From Xanthomonas sp. F10 (GTDB lineage Bacteria > Pseudomonadota > Gammaproteobacteria > Xanthomonadales > Xanthomonadaceae), in NCBI RefSeq assembly GCF_014206815.1, contig NZ_JACHNP010000001.1, positions 834,456 to 898,455 of the forward strand: a stretch of 64,000 nucleotides of DNA. The letters are read 5' to 3'. Positions 25,916 through 34,995 of the stretch are shown here, piece after piece (position 1 is the stretch's first letter; every line of letters starts with the position of its first letter). The notes beneath the pieces were generated by a model. It did no database searches, was not told the origin of the DNA, and worked only from the letters and a program-made list of their open reading frames with translations. The translations under genes were made by a program, and so were the position numbers.

Positions 25916-26593
25916 ATGGCAGCCGAACGTGTCCCCCTGACCGTGTACGGCATGGCGCTGTCCGGCAATTGCTACAAGGTGCGGCTGTTGCTGGAGCAAC
26001 TGGGCTGCGCCTACCGCTGGGTCGAGATTGACAGCGCCAACGGCCAGACCCGCACCCCGGCGTTCCTGGCCAAGAATCCCAACGGCAAGGTGCCGCTGCT
26101 GGAGCGCGAGGACGGGCGCGTGCTCGCCGAATCCAACGCCATCCTGTGCTGGCTGGCCGAGGGCACCGGCCATCTGCCCGCCGATCCCTGGCAGCGGGCG
26201 CAGGCGCTGAGCTGGCTGTTCTTCGAGCAGTACAGCCACGAACCCTACGTTGCGGTGGCGCGCTTCGTCTGCGGTTGGACGCCGCCCGACTCGCCGCGCC
26301 GCGCCGAACTGCCGCGCCTGCGCGAGGGGGCGACGCGGGCGCTGGCGGTGATGGAACAGCACCTGCAGACGCAGGCCTGGTTCACCGGCCCGGCCTACGG
26401 CATTGCCGACATCGCGCTGTTCGCCTACACCCACTGCGCCGGCGACGCCGGCATCGTGCTGGCGCACTATCCGGCGCTGTGCGACTGGCTGCAGCGGGTC
26501 CGCGCCACGCCGGGCTTCGTGGCGCTGCCGCCGCTGCCGGACGAGGTGCGCGCGCGCCTGGCGCCGGCGGGGACGGCCGTGGCGTTCACCTGA
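25916..26593 (+). CDS. Glutathione S-transferase family protein
   Basis: The 225-residue product has an N-terminal thioredoxin-like domain (LTVYGMALSGNCYKVRLLLEQ) with the NPNGKVPLLE cis-Pro loop and ESNAILCWLAEG glutathione-binding motif. An all-alpha C-terminal domain follows. It differs from the GST at 12012-12647, so it is a separate paralogue. AAGGAG precedes the ATG. The substrate is unknown. Confidence 0.9.
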   Translation: MAAERVPLTVYGMALSGNCYKVRLLLEQLGCAYRWVEIDSANGQTRTPAFLAKNPNGKVPLLEREDGRVLAESNAILCWLAEGTGHLPADPWQRAQALSWLFFEQYSHEPYVAVARFVCGWTPPDSPRRAELPRLREGATRALAVMEQHLQTQAWFTGPAYGIADIALFAYTHCAGDAGIVLAHYPALCDWLQRVRATPGFVALPPLPDEVRARLAPAGTAVAFT

Positions 26594-26645
26594 CTGCCGC
26601 GCGCCGGCGGCTAGCCTGAAGATTCATTCAGTCGGGAGCTACGCC

Positions 26646-27200
26646 ATGAGCCAGTACCGCATCGCCGTGTTCGTCGGCAGCCTGCGCAAGGAATCGTTCA
26701 ACCGGCGCCTGGCGCACGCGCTGGAGCGACTCGCCGGCGACCGTGCGCGCTTCGAATACGTCGAGATCGGCGACCTGCCGCTGTACAACCAGGACCACGA
26801 CCACGACTATCCGGAGCAGGGCCGACGCCTGAAGACGCAGGTCAGCGGCGCCGATGCGGTGCTGTTCGTCACCCCGGAATACAACCGCTCCATCCCCGGC
26901 GTGCTCAAGAATGCCATCGACCTGGGCTCGCGGCCGTACGGCGAGAGCGCCTTCGCCGGCAAGCCGGCGGCGGTGTGCGGGACCTCGCCCGGGGCGATCG
27001 GCAGCGCCCTGGCGCAGCAGCACCTGCGCAATGTGCTGGCCTACCTGGACATGCCGGTGCTGGGCCAGCCGGAGATCTTTTTGCAGTTCAAGGAGGGCCT
27101 GATCGCCGAGGACGGCGCCATCGACGACGAGCGCACCCGCAAGTTCCTCGCCGGTTTCGTGGACAAGTTCATCGCCTGGATCGACGAACTGCAGGCCTGA
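26646..27200 (+). CDS. NAD(P)H-dependent FMN reductase (ChrR/YieF-like)
   Basis: The 184-residue flavodoxin-fold protein carries the FMN-binding GSLRKESFNRRLA and the TPEYNRSIPGVLKNAIDLGSR motif of the NADPH-dependent FMN reductase family. These enzymes reduce quinones and, in some members, chromate. It is 52 bases downstream of the GST gene on the same strand. The GGGAG ribosome site is clear. Confidence 0.9.
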   Translation: MSQYRIAVFVGSLRKESFNRRLAHALERLAGDRARFEYVEIGDLPLYNQDHDHDYPEQGRRLKTQVSGADAVLFVTPEYNRSIPGVLKNAIDLGSRPYGESAFAGKPAAVCGTSPGAIGSALAQQHLRNVLAYLDMPVLGQPEIFLQFKEGLIAEDGAIDDERTRKFLAGFVDKFIAWIDELQA

Positions 27201-27277
27201 GCAGTGCCGGGGTGCGCCGGCGGTAGCGCCGGGAGCAGGGGCCTTGCGTGGCGGGGCGTCGGCGAGGTTCTCAACCG

Positions 27278-27300
27278 CTTGTCCCCAGACTTGTCCCCAG
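27278..27300. repeat. 12-bp direct repeat upstream of dnaB
   Basis: CTTGTCCCCAG occurs twice, at 27278-27288 and 27290-27300, giving a 12-bp period. It lies in the dnaB upstream region, about 140 bases before ATG 27442. A TAAAAT-like -10 is near 27374. Confidence 0.6.
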
Positions 27301-27441
27301 CGTTGGCGAGCGATGCTGATACACGCGTCGCCACCGGCCGGCGCCTCGCCCTAGCCCCAACCGGGCGCGGCGACTAAAATCGGTGCCCGGGCCGCGGTGA
27401 GGCCGCGCCCGGCGTCCGCGCCCACAGAGAAGACCCAGCCT

Positions 27442-28860
27442 ATGTCCGCCCGTCCCGGCTACCGCGGCGATCGCAAAAGCGAGCGCAGCGAACGCAGCGA
27501 GCCGCGTCTCGACCAGTTGCGCGTGCCGCCGCACTCGATCGAGGCCGAACAGGCCGTGCTCGGCGGCCTGATGCTGGCGCCGGAGGCCTACGACCGGGTC
27601 AACGACCAGCTCACCGACAAGGATTTCTACCGGCGCGATCACCAGTTGATCTACCGTGCGATCCGCGAGCTGGCCGAGAAGGGGCGTCCGTTCGACGCGG
27701 TGACCCTGGGCGAGTGGTTCGAGTCGCAGGGCAAGCTGGAGATGGTCGGCGACGGCGCCTACCTGATCGAACTGGCCAGCACCACGCCCTCGGCCGCCAA
27801 CATCGCCGCCTACGCGGAAATCGTGCGCGACAAGGCGGTGCTGCGGCAGCTGATCGAGGTCGGCACCACCATCGTCAACGACGGCTTCCAGCCGGAAGGG
27901 CGCGAGAGCGCCGAGTTGCTGGCGTCGGCGGAAAAGGCCGTGTTCCAGATCGCCGAGGCCGGCGCGCGCGGGCGCAGCGACTTCGTGGCGATGCCGGGCG
28001 CGTTGAAGGATGCGTTCGAGGAGCTGCGCAACCGCTTCGAGAATGGCGGCAACATCACCGGCCTGCCGACCGGCTACAACGACTTCGACGCGATGACCGC
28101 CGGCCTGCAGCCGACCGACCTGATCATCCTCGCCGCGCGTCCGGCGATGGGCAAGACCACCTTCGCGCTGAACATCGCCGAGTACGCGGCGATCAAGTCG
28201 AAGAAGGCGGTGGCGGTGTTCTCGATGGAAATGTCGGCCTCGCAGCTGGCGATGCGCTTGATCTCCTCCAACGGCCGCATCAACGCGCAGCGTCTGCGTA
28301 CCGGCCAGCTCGAGGACGAGGACTGGGCGCGGGTCACCGGCGCGATCAAGATGCTCAAGGAGACCAAGATCTTCATCGACGACACGCCGGGCGTGTCGCC
28401 GGAAGTGCTGCGCTCCAAGGCGCGCCGGCTCAAGCGCGAGCACGACCTGGGCCTGATCGTGATCGACTACCTGCAGCTGATGTCGGTGCCCGGCAACAGC
28501 GAGAACCGCGCCACCGAGATCTCGGAGATCTCGCGTTCGCTCAAGGGCCTGGCCAAGGAACTGGGGGTGCCGGTGATCGCGCTGTCGCAGCTCAACCGCT
28601 CGCTGGAAACGCGTACCGACAAGCGTCCGGTGATGGCCGACCTGCGCGAATCCGGCGCCATCGAGCAGGACGCGGACATGATCGTGTTCATCTACCGCGA
28701 CGACTACTACAACAAGGAAAATTCGCCGGACAAGGGCCTGGCCGAAATCATCATCGGCAAGCACCGCGGCGGCCCGACCGGATCGTGCAAGCTGAAGTTC
28801 TTCGGCGAATACACCCGCTTCGACAACCTCGCCCACGATTCGGTGGGCGCGTTCGAGTAA
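27442..28860 (+). CDS. dnaB: Replicative DNA helicase DnaB
   Basis: The 472-residue ring helicase unwinds DNA at the replication fork. The N-terminal domain (PPHSIEAEQAVLGGLML) binds DnaG. The RecA-like domain has Walker A ARPAMGKTTFALN near residue 233, Walker B LGLIVIDYLQLM, and the DnaB-specific LSQLNRSLETR. ATG 27442 gives the usual short basic tail; the in-frame ATG at 27397 is less likely. It is followed by a GC-rich hairpin at 28900-28925 and a convergent secreted-protein gene. Confidence 0.96.
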   Translation: MSARPGYRGDRKSERSERSEPRLDQLRVPPHSIEAEQAVLGGLMLAPEAYDRVNDQLTDKDFYRRDHQLIYRAIRELAEKGRPFDAVTLGEWFESQGKLEMVGDGAYLIELASTTPSAANIAAYAEIVRDKAVLRQLIEVGTTIVNDGFQPEGRESAELLASAEKAVFQIAEAGARGRSDFVAMPGALKDAFEELRNRFENGGNITGLPTGYNDFDAMTAGLQPTDLIILAARPAMGKTTFALNIAEYAAIKSKKAVAVFSMEMSASQLAMRLISSNGRINAQRLRTGQLEDEDWARVTGAIKMLKETKIFIDDTPGVSPEVLRSKARRLKREHDLGLIVIDYLQLMSVPGNSENRATEISEISRSLKGLAKELGVPVIALSQLNRSLETRTDKRPVMADLRESGAIEQDADMIVFIYRDDYYNKENSPDKGLAEIIIGKHRGGPTGSCKLKFFGEYTRFDNLAHDSVGAFE

Positions 28861-28899
28861 GCCGCCGCCCGCATGCGCGGGCAACGGCGGTGACCGGCG

Positions 28900-28925
28900 C
28901 GGCGTCCGCAACGCTGCGGACGCCG
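28900..28925. terminator. Hairpin between dnaB and the convergent gene
   Basis: An 11-bp perfect stem (28900-28910 with 28915-28925) with an ACGC loop, between two convergent stop codons. There is no T-tract. Confidence 0.45.
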
Positions 28926-28942
28926 GCCGCGCGGCGCGACGA

Positions 28943-29437
28943 TCAGTAGGGAATCTCGATCTCGGCGTTGCTGGTGACGTCGTAGGTGTTGGCGCCGTAC
29001 TCGGCATGGTGGGTGCAGACCACGGTGATCTTGCGGTAGATCCCATAGACGAAGTTCGACGCGAAGTGCACGTCGACCAGGGCACCGTTGCCTTCCTCGT
29101 CGTAGTCGGTGGTGTAGCCGTTGCCGTACGGGTCGTAGGCGTTGCAGCGCACGTTGATGTAGCGGGCGTCGACGCGGTCGTTGTTGGCGTTGGCGAAGCG
29201 CGAGTAGGCGCGGATCTTCAGGCGCTTGCCGCCGGCCGGGCGGTTGTCGGACTCGTAGCCCTGGTTCTGGATCACGCCCTGCAGCGTGTAGACCGGCGTG
29301 CTGCCGCCGCCGCTGCCCGGCGGCTGGTAGCCACAGGAGCCCGGGCCTTCCTCGATGTCGGTACTGCAGGCCATCGCGAGCGGGGCGGCGAGGCTCAGCG
29401 CGAGGGTGAGGGCGGCTTTTGCGATGCGCTTGTCCAT
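28943..29437 (-). CDS. Secreted protein of unknown function
   Basis: The 164-residue protein has a signal peptide (ALTLALSLAAPLAMA) cleaved before CSTDIEEGPGSCGY. The mature part has four cysteines, an Ala/Gly-Ser linker GSGGGSTP, and beta-rich stretches (KLRIKAYSRF-like, GIYRKITVVCTHHAEYG). Two further Cys suggest disulfides. AGGAG precedes ATG 29437 at good spacing. No family is recognised. Export to the periplasm or medium is likely. Confidence 0.75.
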   Translation of the reverse strand: MDKRIAKAALTLALSLAAPLAMACSTDIEEGPGSCGYQPPGSGGGSTPVYTLQGVIQNQGYESDNRPAGGKRLKIRAYSRFANANNDRVDARYINVRCNAYDPYGNGYTTDYDEEGNGALVDVHFASNFVYGIYRKITVVCTHHAEYGANTYDVTSNAEIEIPY

Positions 29438-29929
29438 GGGTCTTGCTCTCCTGAGGTCATTGCGGATGTCGGCGATGGGCATGGCCGCGTTGCGCCGGTC
29501 GCTGCCCGCGGCGCGTCGCGTCCTGCAGATGCAGGTCCGGACGCGGCGGCTCGGGGCGCACGCAGCTGCGCTCGCCGGCCGTGGTGGCCGTGAGATCGCA
29601 GAGGCGATGGCGGATGTCCCCAAGCGCGCGAGACGGCCGTGGCCGTGTCGTACGCGGTGCAGCGAAAGCACGGATGACGTCCTTCCCCGGAACGTCATCC
29701 AACAGCAGCGGTCGCGGCGCCGCTTCGACATGACGGCGCCCGCCTCGGCGTTATAGCAGGGCCGGCGAGGCCCACGTGCGCGACGCACGGCGATGTCTAC
29801 GAATCAGTCCGTGGCTGCACGCGCGGCATACGACCCGCATCGCCAGGCGCGTGCGGCGCGTCGCCGCATGCTCACCTGGCCGCTGCACCCGATCCGTATC
29901 ATGGCGCGTCCTTCGCTGCGTCCCCTCGC
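29438..29929. other. Intergenic region between divergent genes
   Basis: No gene could be supported in these 492 bases. Frames are open on both strands, as is usual at this GC content, but lack ribosome sites. Promoters of the secreted-protein gene (leftward) and phrB (rightward) must lie here. Confidence 0.5.
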
Positions 29930-31351
29930 ATGAGCTACGCCATCGTCTGGTTCCGGCGCGACCTGCGCCTGCACGATCAACCCGCCCTGCAGGCCGCGCT
30001 GGATGCCGGGCATACGCCGGTGCCGGTCTACCTGCACAGCCCGGAAGACGAAGGCGCCTGGGCCGCGGGTGCGGCCTCGCGCAGCTGGCTGCAGCGCTCG
30101 CTGGCGGCGCTGGACGCGCAACTGCGCGAACGCGGCTCGCGCCTGATCCTGCGCCAGGGCCCGGCCGAGACCGCGTTGCGCCAGGTGATCGCCGACTGCG
30201 GCGCGGTGGCGGTGTACTGGAATCGCCGCTACGAGCCGGCCACGCAACCGCGCGATGCGCGGCTCAAGCGCGCGTTGCGCGAACAGGGCCTGGAGGTGCA
30301 CAGCCACAACAGCGCGCTGCTGTTCGAACCCTGGCAACTGGCGACGCAGCAGGGCGGTCCGTACAAGGTGTTCACCCCGTTCTGGCGCAGCGCGCTGAGC
30401 CACTGGCAGGTGCCGGCGCTGCAGCCTGCGCCGAAGACGCTGCCGCCGCCGCCCGCGGGCCTGCAAAGCCTGCCGCTGGAGCGGCTCGGCCTGGCGCCGG
30501 CGCTGGATTGGGACCGCGGCTTCTGGGAGGTCTGGCAGCCGGGCGAGGCGGGCGCGCACGAGGCGCTGGACGTGTTCGTCGACGGCGCGCTGCGCGACTA
30601 CCTCGATGGCCGCGACCGCCCGGACCAGGTCGGCACCTCGCGGCTGTCGCCGCACCTGCATTTCGGCGAGATCGCACCGTGGCACATCGTCGCCACGCTC
30701 GAACGCCATCGCCGCGCCGCCACCGCTGCGGCCATCGACGGCTACATCCGCCAGCTCGGCTGGCGCGATTTCGCCCACCACCTGCTGCACCATTTCCCCG
30801 ACACGCCCGAACGCAACCTCAATCCGCGCTTCGAGCGCTTTCGCTGGGCCAAACCCGACCCCGCGCAGTTGCACGCCTGGCAGCGCGGACGCACCGGCGT
30901 GCCGATCGTCGACGCTGGCCTGCGCGAGCTGTGGCACACCGGCTGGATGCACAACCGCGTGCGCATGATCGTCGCCAGCTACCTGTGCAAGCACCTGCGC
31001 GTGCACTGGTCCGAAGGCGCGCGCTGGTTCTGGGACACCCTGGTCGACGCCGACCTGGCCAACAACACGCTGGGCTGGCAGTGGGTGGCCGGCACCGGCG
31101 CCGATGCCGCGCCGTATTTCCGCGTGTTCAATCCGGTGACCCAGGCGCAGAAGTTCGACCCGAAGAGCGACTACATCGCGCGCTGGGTGCCGGAACTGGC
31201 GGCGCTGCCGGTGGCCGACCGCTTCGCCCCGTGGCAGGCGCCGCAGCGGCTGGCGCGCGCTGCACCGCAGTATCCGCGGCAGCCGATCGCGGACCTGGCG
31301 GCGGGCCGCGATGCGGCGCTGGCCGCCTACCGCGAGACCGCCGCCGGCTGA
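29930..31351 (+). CDS. phrB: Deoxyribodipyrimidine photolyase (CPD class I)
   Basis: The 473-residue flavoprotein repairs UV-induced pyrimidine dimers with blue light. The N-terminal antenna domain begins SYAIVWFRRDLRLHDQPAL. The FAD-binding C-terminal half contains WAKPDPAQLHAWQRGRTGVP and MHNRVRMIVASYLCKHL, followed by the core NTLGWQWVAGTGADAAPYFRVFNP. All are typical of class I CPD photolyases. The length is normal. Its own promoter must lie in the preceding 490 bases. Confidence 0.95.
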   Translation: MSYAIVWFRRDLRLHDQPALQAALDAGHTPVPVYLHSPEDEGAWAAGAASRSWLQRSLAALDAQLRERGSRLILRQGPAETALRQVIADCGAVAVYWNRRYEPATQPRDARLKRALREQGLEVHSHNSALLFEPWQLATQQGGPYKVFTPFWRSALSHWQVPALQPAPKTLPPPPAGLQSLPLERLGLAPALDWDRGFWEVWQPGEAGAHEALDVFVDGALRDYLDGRDRPDQVGTSRLSPHLHFGEIAPWHIVATLERHRRAATAAAIDGYIRQLGWRDFAHHLLHHFPDTPERNLNPRFERFRWAKPDPAQLHAWQRGRTGVPIVDAGLRELWHTGWMHNRVRMIVASYLCKHLRVHWSEGARWFWDTLVDADLANNTLGWQWVAGTGADAAPYFRVFNPVTQAQKFDPKSDYIARWVPELAALPVADRFAPWQAPQRLARAAPQYPRQPIADLAAGRDAALAAYRETAAG

Positions 31352-31448
31352 GCGCCGCGCCGCAACGGCGGCGTGCGCAGGTGCCTGGGCGCGCGATTGA
31401 CGCCCTTCGCCGACGCATGATTCACTCCGGGCTCGGACAGGAGCCCGC

Positions 31449-32903
31449 ATGGCCACCAGCTCAGCTCGCCGCAAGCCGCAGCGCGAACCGATGTCGCGCG
31501 TGGACACCGCCTGGTTGCGGATGGACCGGCCGACCAATCCGATGATGATCACCGGCGTGCTGATGTTCGACGAGCCGCTGACCCTACCTGCGCTCAAGCA
31601 ACTGGTGCGCAAGCGCTTCCTGGCCTTCCCGCGGTTCCTGCAGAAGCCGGTGGAGACCGCTACCGGCGCGTACTGGCAGCGCGACGACGATTTCGATCTG
31701 GACTGGCACGTGCGCCTGTCGGCCTTGCCGGGGCGTGGGCAGAAGAAGGCGCTGGAGCGCTTCGCCGGGCAGATGGCGTCCACGCCCTTGGACAAGACCA
31801 AGCCGCTGTGGCAGTTCCACCTGATCGAACGCTACGAAGGCGGCTCGGCGCTGGTGGCGCGGATCCACCACAGCTACGCCGACGGCATCGCCCTGGTGCA
31901 GGTGCTGCTGTCGCTGACCGATACCCAACGTACGCCGGAGCCGTCGGCGCAGCTCGGCCGCGCCTGGCTCAAGGACGACGGCAAGGAGGTGGTGCGCCGG
32001 GTCGGCGCGGTGGACCGCTACCTCAAGCTCGGCGGGCGCATGCTCGACAAGGGCCGGGCGATGGCGCAGGACCCGAACCTGCCGCAGATGCTGGCGCGCG
32101 AAGGCGGGCTGATCGGCCGCGAACTGGTCAATGCCTTGCTGCTGGCCGACGATCCGCCGACATTGCTGCGCGGGCGCCTCGGCGTCAGCAAGCGCGTGGC
32201 CTGGGCCGAGCCGCTGGACCTGGACGAGGTCAAGGCGGTCGGCCGCGCCTGCGATTGCACGGTCAACGACGTGCTGATGGCGACCATGGCCGGCGCCTTG
32301 CGCGACTACATGCTCGAGCGCGGCGAACGCCTGGACGGGGTGACCCTGCGTGCCACCGTGCCGGTCAACCTGCGCCCGCTGGAGCATGCGCGCAAGCTCG
32401 GCAACCACTTCGGCCTGGTGTTCCTGGACCTGCCGGTGGGCGAGGCCAATCCGGTGCGGCGCCTGCAGTGCGTGGCCCAATCGATGCAGCAGCTCAAGCA
32501 GTCGCGCCAGGCGATGGTGGTGTTCGGCCTGCTGGCGGCCGTGGGCATGGCCCCGGCGGCGCTGCAGTCGGCGGCGCTGGACCTGTTCAGCCGCAAGGCC
32601 ACCACCGTGGCGACCAACGTGCCGGGGCCGCAGCAACCGCTGTACCTGGCCGGCAGCCGCGTGCGCGAGATGATGTTCTGGGTGCCGCAGACCGGGTCGA
32701 TCGGCGTCGGCGTGTCGATCATGAGCTACAACCATCGCGTGCATTTCGGCCTGATCGGCGATGCGCGGCTGATTCCCGATCCGGACGCGGTGATGCGGCG
32801 GGTCGGCGCCGAATTCGAGAAGCTGCTGTACCTGGCGCTGATGAGCGACTGGGAGCAGCCGCTGCGCGCCGCCGACGCCGAGACCCTGCTGCCGTCTTCC
32901 TGA
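31449..32903 (+). CDS. Wax ester synthase/diacylglycerol acyltransferase (WS/DGAT)
   Basis: The 484-residue protein is a member of the bifunctional WS/DGAT family that makes wax esters or triacylglycerols from acyl-CoA. The active-site motif HHSYADG fits HHxxxDG and lies near residue 139. PLWQFHLIE and the NDVLMATMAGALR segment also match. The C-terminal domain contains TNVPGPQQPLYLAG. The start ATG has GGAG upstream. It stands alone, 98 bases after phrB. Whether this organism stores neutral lipid is not known from the sequence. Confidence 0.93.
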   Translation: MATSSARRKPQREPMSRVDTAWLRMDRPTNPMMITGVLMFDEPLTLPALKQLVRKRFLAFPRFLQKPVETATGAYWQRDDDFDLDWHVRLSALPGRGQKKALERFAGQMASTPLDKTKPLWQFHLIERYEGGSALVARIHHSYADGIALVQVLLSLTDTQRTPEPSAQLGRAWLKDDGKEVVRRVGAVDRYLKLGGRMLDKGRAMAQDPNLPQMLAREGGLIGRELVNALLLADDPPTLLRGRLGVSKRVAWAEPLDLDEVKAVGRACDCTVNDVLMATMAGALRDYMLERGERLDGVTLRATVPVNLRPLEHARKLGNHFGLVFLDLPVGEANPVRRLQCVAQSMQQLKQSRQAMVVFGLLAAVGMAPAALQSAALDLFSRKATTVATNVPGPQQPLYLAGSRVREMMFWVPQTGSIGVGVSIMSYNHRVHFGLIGDARLIPDPDAVMRRVGAEFEKLLYLALMSDWEQPLRAADAETLLPSS

Positions 32904-32994
32904 ACCGGGCGCATCGCACGCCGGGTTGCGTTCATCCGCGCCTCGCGTGGCGCTGTTTATGCTGCGGCCACGTCAAACCAGGTTCGGAGAGAAC

Positions 32995-33702
32995 ATGATG
33001 AAAACGACCACCCTTCGCGGCGTGTCCGTGGCCCTGGCCAGTGCGCTGGTGTTGTCCGCCTGCGCCACCGGCGGCTCCTACGTTCAGCGCGACCAGTACG
33101 GCAACCCCACCGAGCAGCAGAACCGCACCGGCCGCGGCGCGCTGATCGGCACCGCGGTCGGCGTGGCCGCCGGCCTGCTCAGCGGCAGCAGCGCCACCGA
33201 GCGCCGCCAGCACGCGATGATCGGCGCCGGCATCGGCGCGCTTAGCGGCGCGGCGATCGGCAATTATCAGGATCGGCAGGAGCGCGCGCTGCGCGAGCGC
33301 ACCGCCAACACCGGCATCGACGTGCGCCGCGACGGCGACAACATCACCCTCAACCTGCCCGACGGCATCACCTTCGACTTCAACCAGTCCACGCTCAAGC
33401 CGCAGTTCTATTCGGCGCTCAACGGCGTGGCCCAGACCCTGGGCGAATACAACCAGACCATGATCGAAGTGGTCGGCCACACCGACAGCATCGGCAGCGA
33501 TGCGGTCAACCAGCGCCTGTCCGAACAGCGCGCGTCCTCGGTGGCCGCATACCTGACCGCACAGGGCGTGCAGCCCGAGCGCATCCAGACCCTGGGCGCC
33601 GGCAAGAAGTATCCGATTGCCGACAACAGCACCGAGGCCGGCCGCGCGCAGAACCGTCGCGTCGAGATCCGCGTGGTGCCGCTGCGCGCCTCGGCCGGCT
33701 GA
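32995..33702 (+). CDS. OmpA-like lipoprotein (glycine zipper plus peptidoglycan-binding domain)
   Basis: The 235-residue lipoprotein has a lipobox LVLSAC with Cys23. A glycine-zipper segment (RGALIGTAVGVAAGLLSG, GAGIGALSGAAIGNYQ) follows, and the OmpA_C domain carries FDFNQSTL, VVGHTDSIGSD and NRRVEIRVVPL. It probably links outer membrane and peptidoglycan, in the manner of YiaD. Two adjacent ATG codons lie at 32995 and 32998; either may serve as start. GGAGAG lies upstream. A terminator hairpin follows. Confidence 0.92.
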   Translation: MMKTTTLRGVSVALASALVLSACATGGSYVQRDQYGNPTEQQNRTGRGALIGTAVGVAAGLLSGSSATERRQHAMIGAGIGALSGAAIGNYQDRQERALRERTANTGIDVRRDGDNITLNLPDGITFDFNQSTLKPQFYSALNGVAQTLGEYNQTMIEVVGHTDSIGSDAVNQRLSEQRASSVAAYLTAQGVQPERIQTLGAGKKYPIADNSTEAGRAQNRRVEIRVVPLRASAG

Positions 33703-33723
33703 CCGATCCGCCGACCGCAACGA

Positions 33724-33750
33724 CGAACGGGCCGCATTGCGGCCCGTTCG
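33724..33750 (+). terminator. Terminator after the OmpA-like gene
   Basis: A 12-bp stem (33724-33735 with 33739-33750) with loop ATT and downstream CGTTTCT. It lies between the OmpA-like gene and the convergent LysR gene. Confidence 0.75.
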
Positions 33751-33792
33751 CGTTTCTGGCGTGCCGATGCGACGCGCCGCGCGCGGCGCGGC

Positions 33793-34896
33793 TCAGACCA
33801 GCGCCGCGTCCTCTTCGTCCTCGGCTTCCGCGTCCAGCGCCGCATCCGCAGGAACTGGTGCGGGAGAGGTGGCGATGCGCGGCACGTTGCCCAACGACTG
33901 CGTGTTCATCGCCACGCCGCTGCACAGGGTGAACTCGGCGCCGTCCTCGGCCTGCTGCGTGGCCAGCTTGGCCGGGCACTGCGCCATCATGTAGCTGACG
34001 TCGAAGTTGAGCTTGTCGACCAGGAAGTCGACGAAGGCGCGCACCTTCGGCGAGAGCATGCGCCCGCCCGGGAACACCGCGTTGAAGTCCAGGTCCGGCC
34101 CGACCCAGCCGCCGAGCACGCGCCGCGCCTTGCCGGCTTCGATCAGCGGCTTGATCGTCGCATCGCTGGCCAGCACCAGGCCTTCGCCGCAGACCAGGCC
34201 GCCGATCAGCGCCGCCGAGTCGTTGGCCAGCAGGATTGGCTGGACCAGGAACTCGCCGCTCTGCTTGCCATTGCGCAGCGGCCAGCACAGCCTGTTGCCG
34301 CCGTTGCGGCCGGTACTCAGCGCCAGCGTGCGGTGGTGCTGCAGGTCGTCCGGATGCAGCGGCTCGCCATGGCGTTCGATGTAGTAGGGGCTGGCGAAGA
34401 CCTGGGTGCGGAAGGTGGCGAGCTTGCGCGCGACCATGGTCGAATCCGGCAGCGTGCCCATGTGCAGGGCCACGTCCACGCCTTCGGCGATCGGATCGAC
34501 CTTGTCGCTGGTCATGATCATCTCCAGGCGCACTTCCGGGTGCTGGCGGTGGAACTCGCCCAGGATCGGCGCCACCCAGGAGATGCCGGCCGAGTAGGGC
34601 ACGCTGAAGCGCAGCCAGCCGCGCGGGCCGGCCTGCAACTGGCCCACCGCGCTCTCGGCTTCCTCCAGTTCGCGGGCGATGCGCTGGCAATGCTCGTGGT
34701 AGACCGCGCCGGCCTCGGTCAGCCCGAGCCGGCGCGTGGTCCGGTGCAGCAGGCGCGCGCCCAGCCGCGCCTCCAGGTCCTGCACCTTGCGGCTGACGGT
34801 GGTCTTGGGCAGGCCGAGGGCATTGGCCGCGGCGATGAAGCTGCCTTGCTCGACCACCTTGACGAAGATCAGGGTGTCGTTCAGATCGTGGCTCAT
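33793..34896 (-). CDS. LysR-family regulator with acidic C-terminal extension, divergent from RND operon
   Basis: The 367-residue protein has an N-terminal HTH (ANALGLPKTTVSRKVQDLE) and the LysR effector-binding domain. The usual LysR length is near 300, and here a tail of roughly 65 residues follows, ending in acidic EAEDEEDAALV. The gene is divergent from the RND efflux operon starting at 35244, so it is probably its local regulator, in the manner of MexT for mexEF-oprN. The 347-base intergenic region contains CGGAC...GTCCG and TTA-N8-TAA inverted repeats (about 34950-34995). Confidence 0.9.
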   Translation of the reverse strand: MSHDLNDTLIFVKVVEQGSFIAAANALGLPKTTVSRKVQDLEARLGARLLHRTTRRLGLTEAGAVYHEHCQRIARELEEAESAVGQLQAGPRGWLRFSVPYSAGISWVAPILGEFHRQHPEVRLEMIMTSDKVDPIAEGVDVALHMGTLPDSTMVARKLATFRTQVFASPYYIERHGEPLHPDDLQHHRTLALSTGRNGGNRLCWPLRNGKQSGEFLVQPILLANDSAALIGGLVCGEGLVLASDATIKPLIEAGKARRVLGGWVGPDLDFNAVFPGGRMLSPKVRAFVDFLVDKLNFDVSYMMAQCPAKLATQQAEDGAEFTLCSGVAMNTQSLGNVPRIATSPAPVPADAALDAEAEDEEDAALV

Positions 34897-34948
34897 GGCG
34901 GTTCCTTGAGGTGGAGACGATTGGACCGGTAGCGGGACGATTATTCCC

Positions 34949-34995
34949 CTTAATTCGGACTAATCAAGTGCGGCTTTGGCGCCTAATTTGTCCGC
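34949..34995. promoter_or_regulatory. Candidate operator between the LysR gene and the efflux operon
   Basis: TTA-N8-TAA starts near 34950. CGGAC (34956-34960) and GTCCG (34990-34994) are inverted around a 29-base centre, and both are flanked by TAAT-type bases. LysR regulators bind such partially symmetric AT-rich sites in divergent promoters. It is a candidate only. The remainder of the 347-base interval (34897-35243) shows no gene. Confidence 0.35.
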
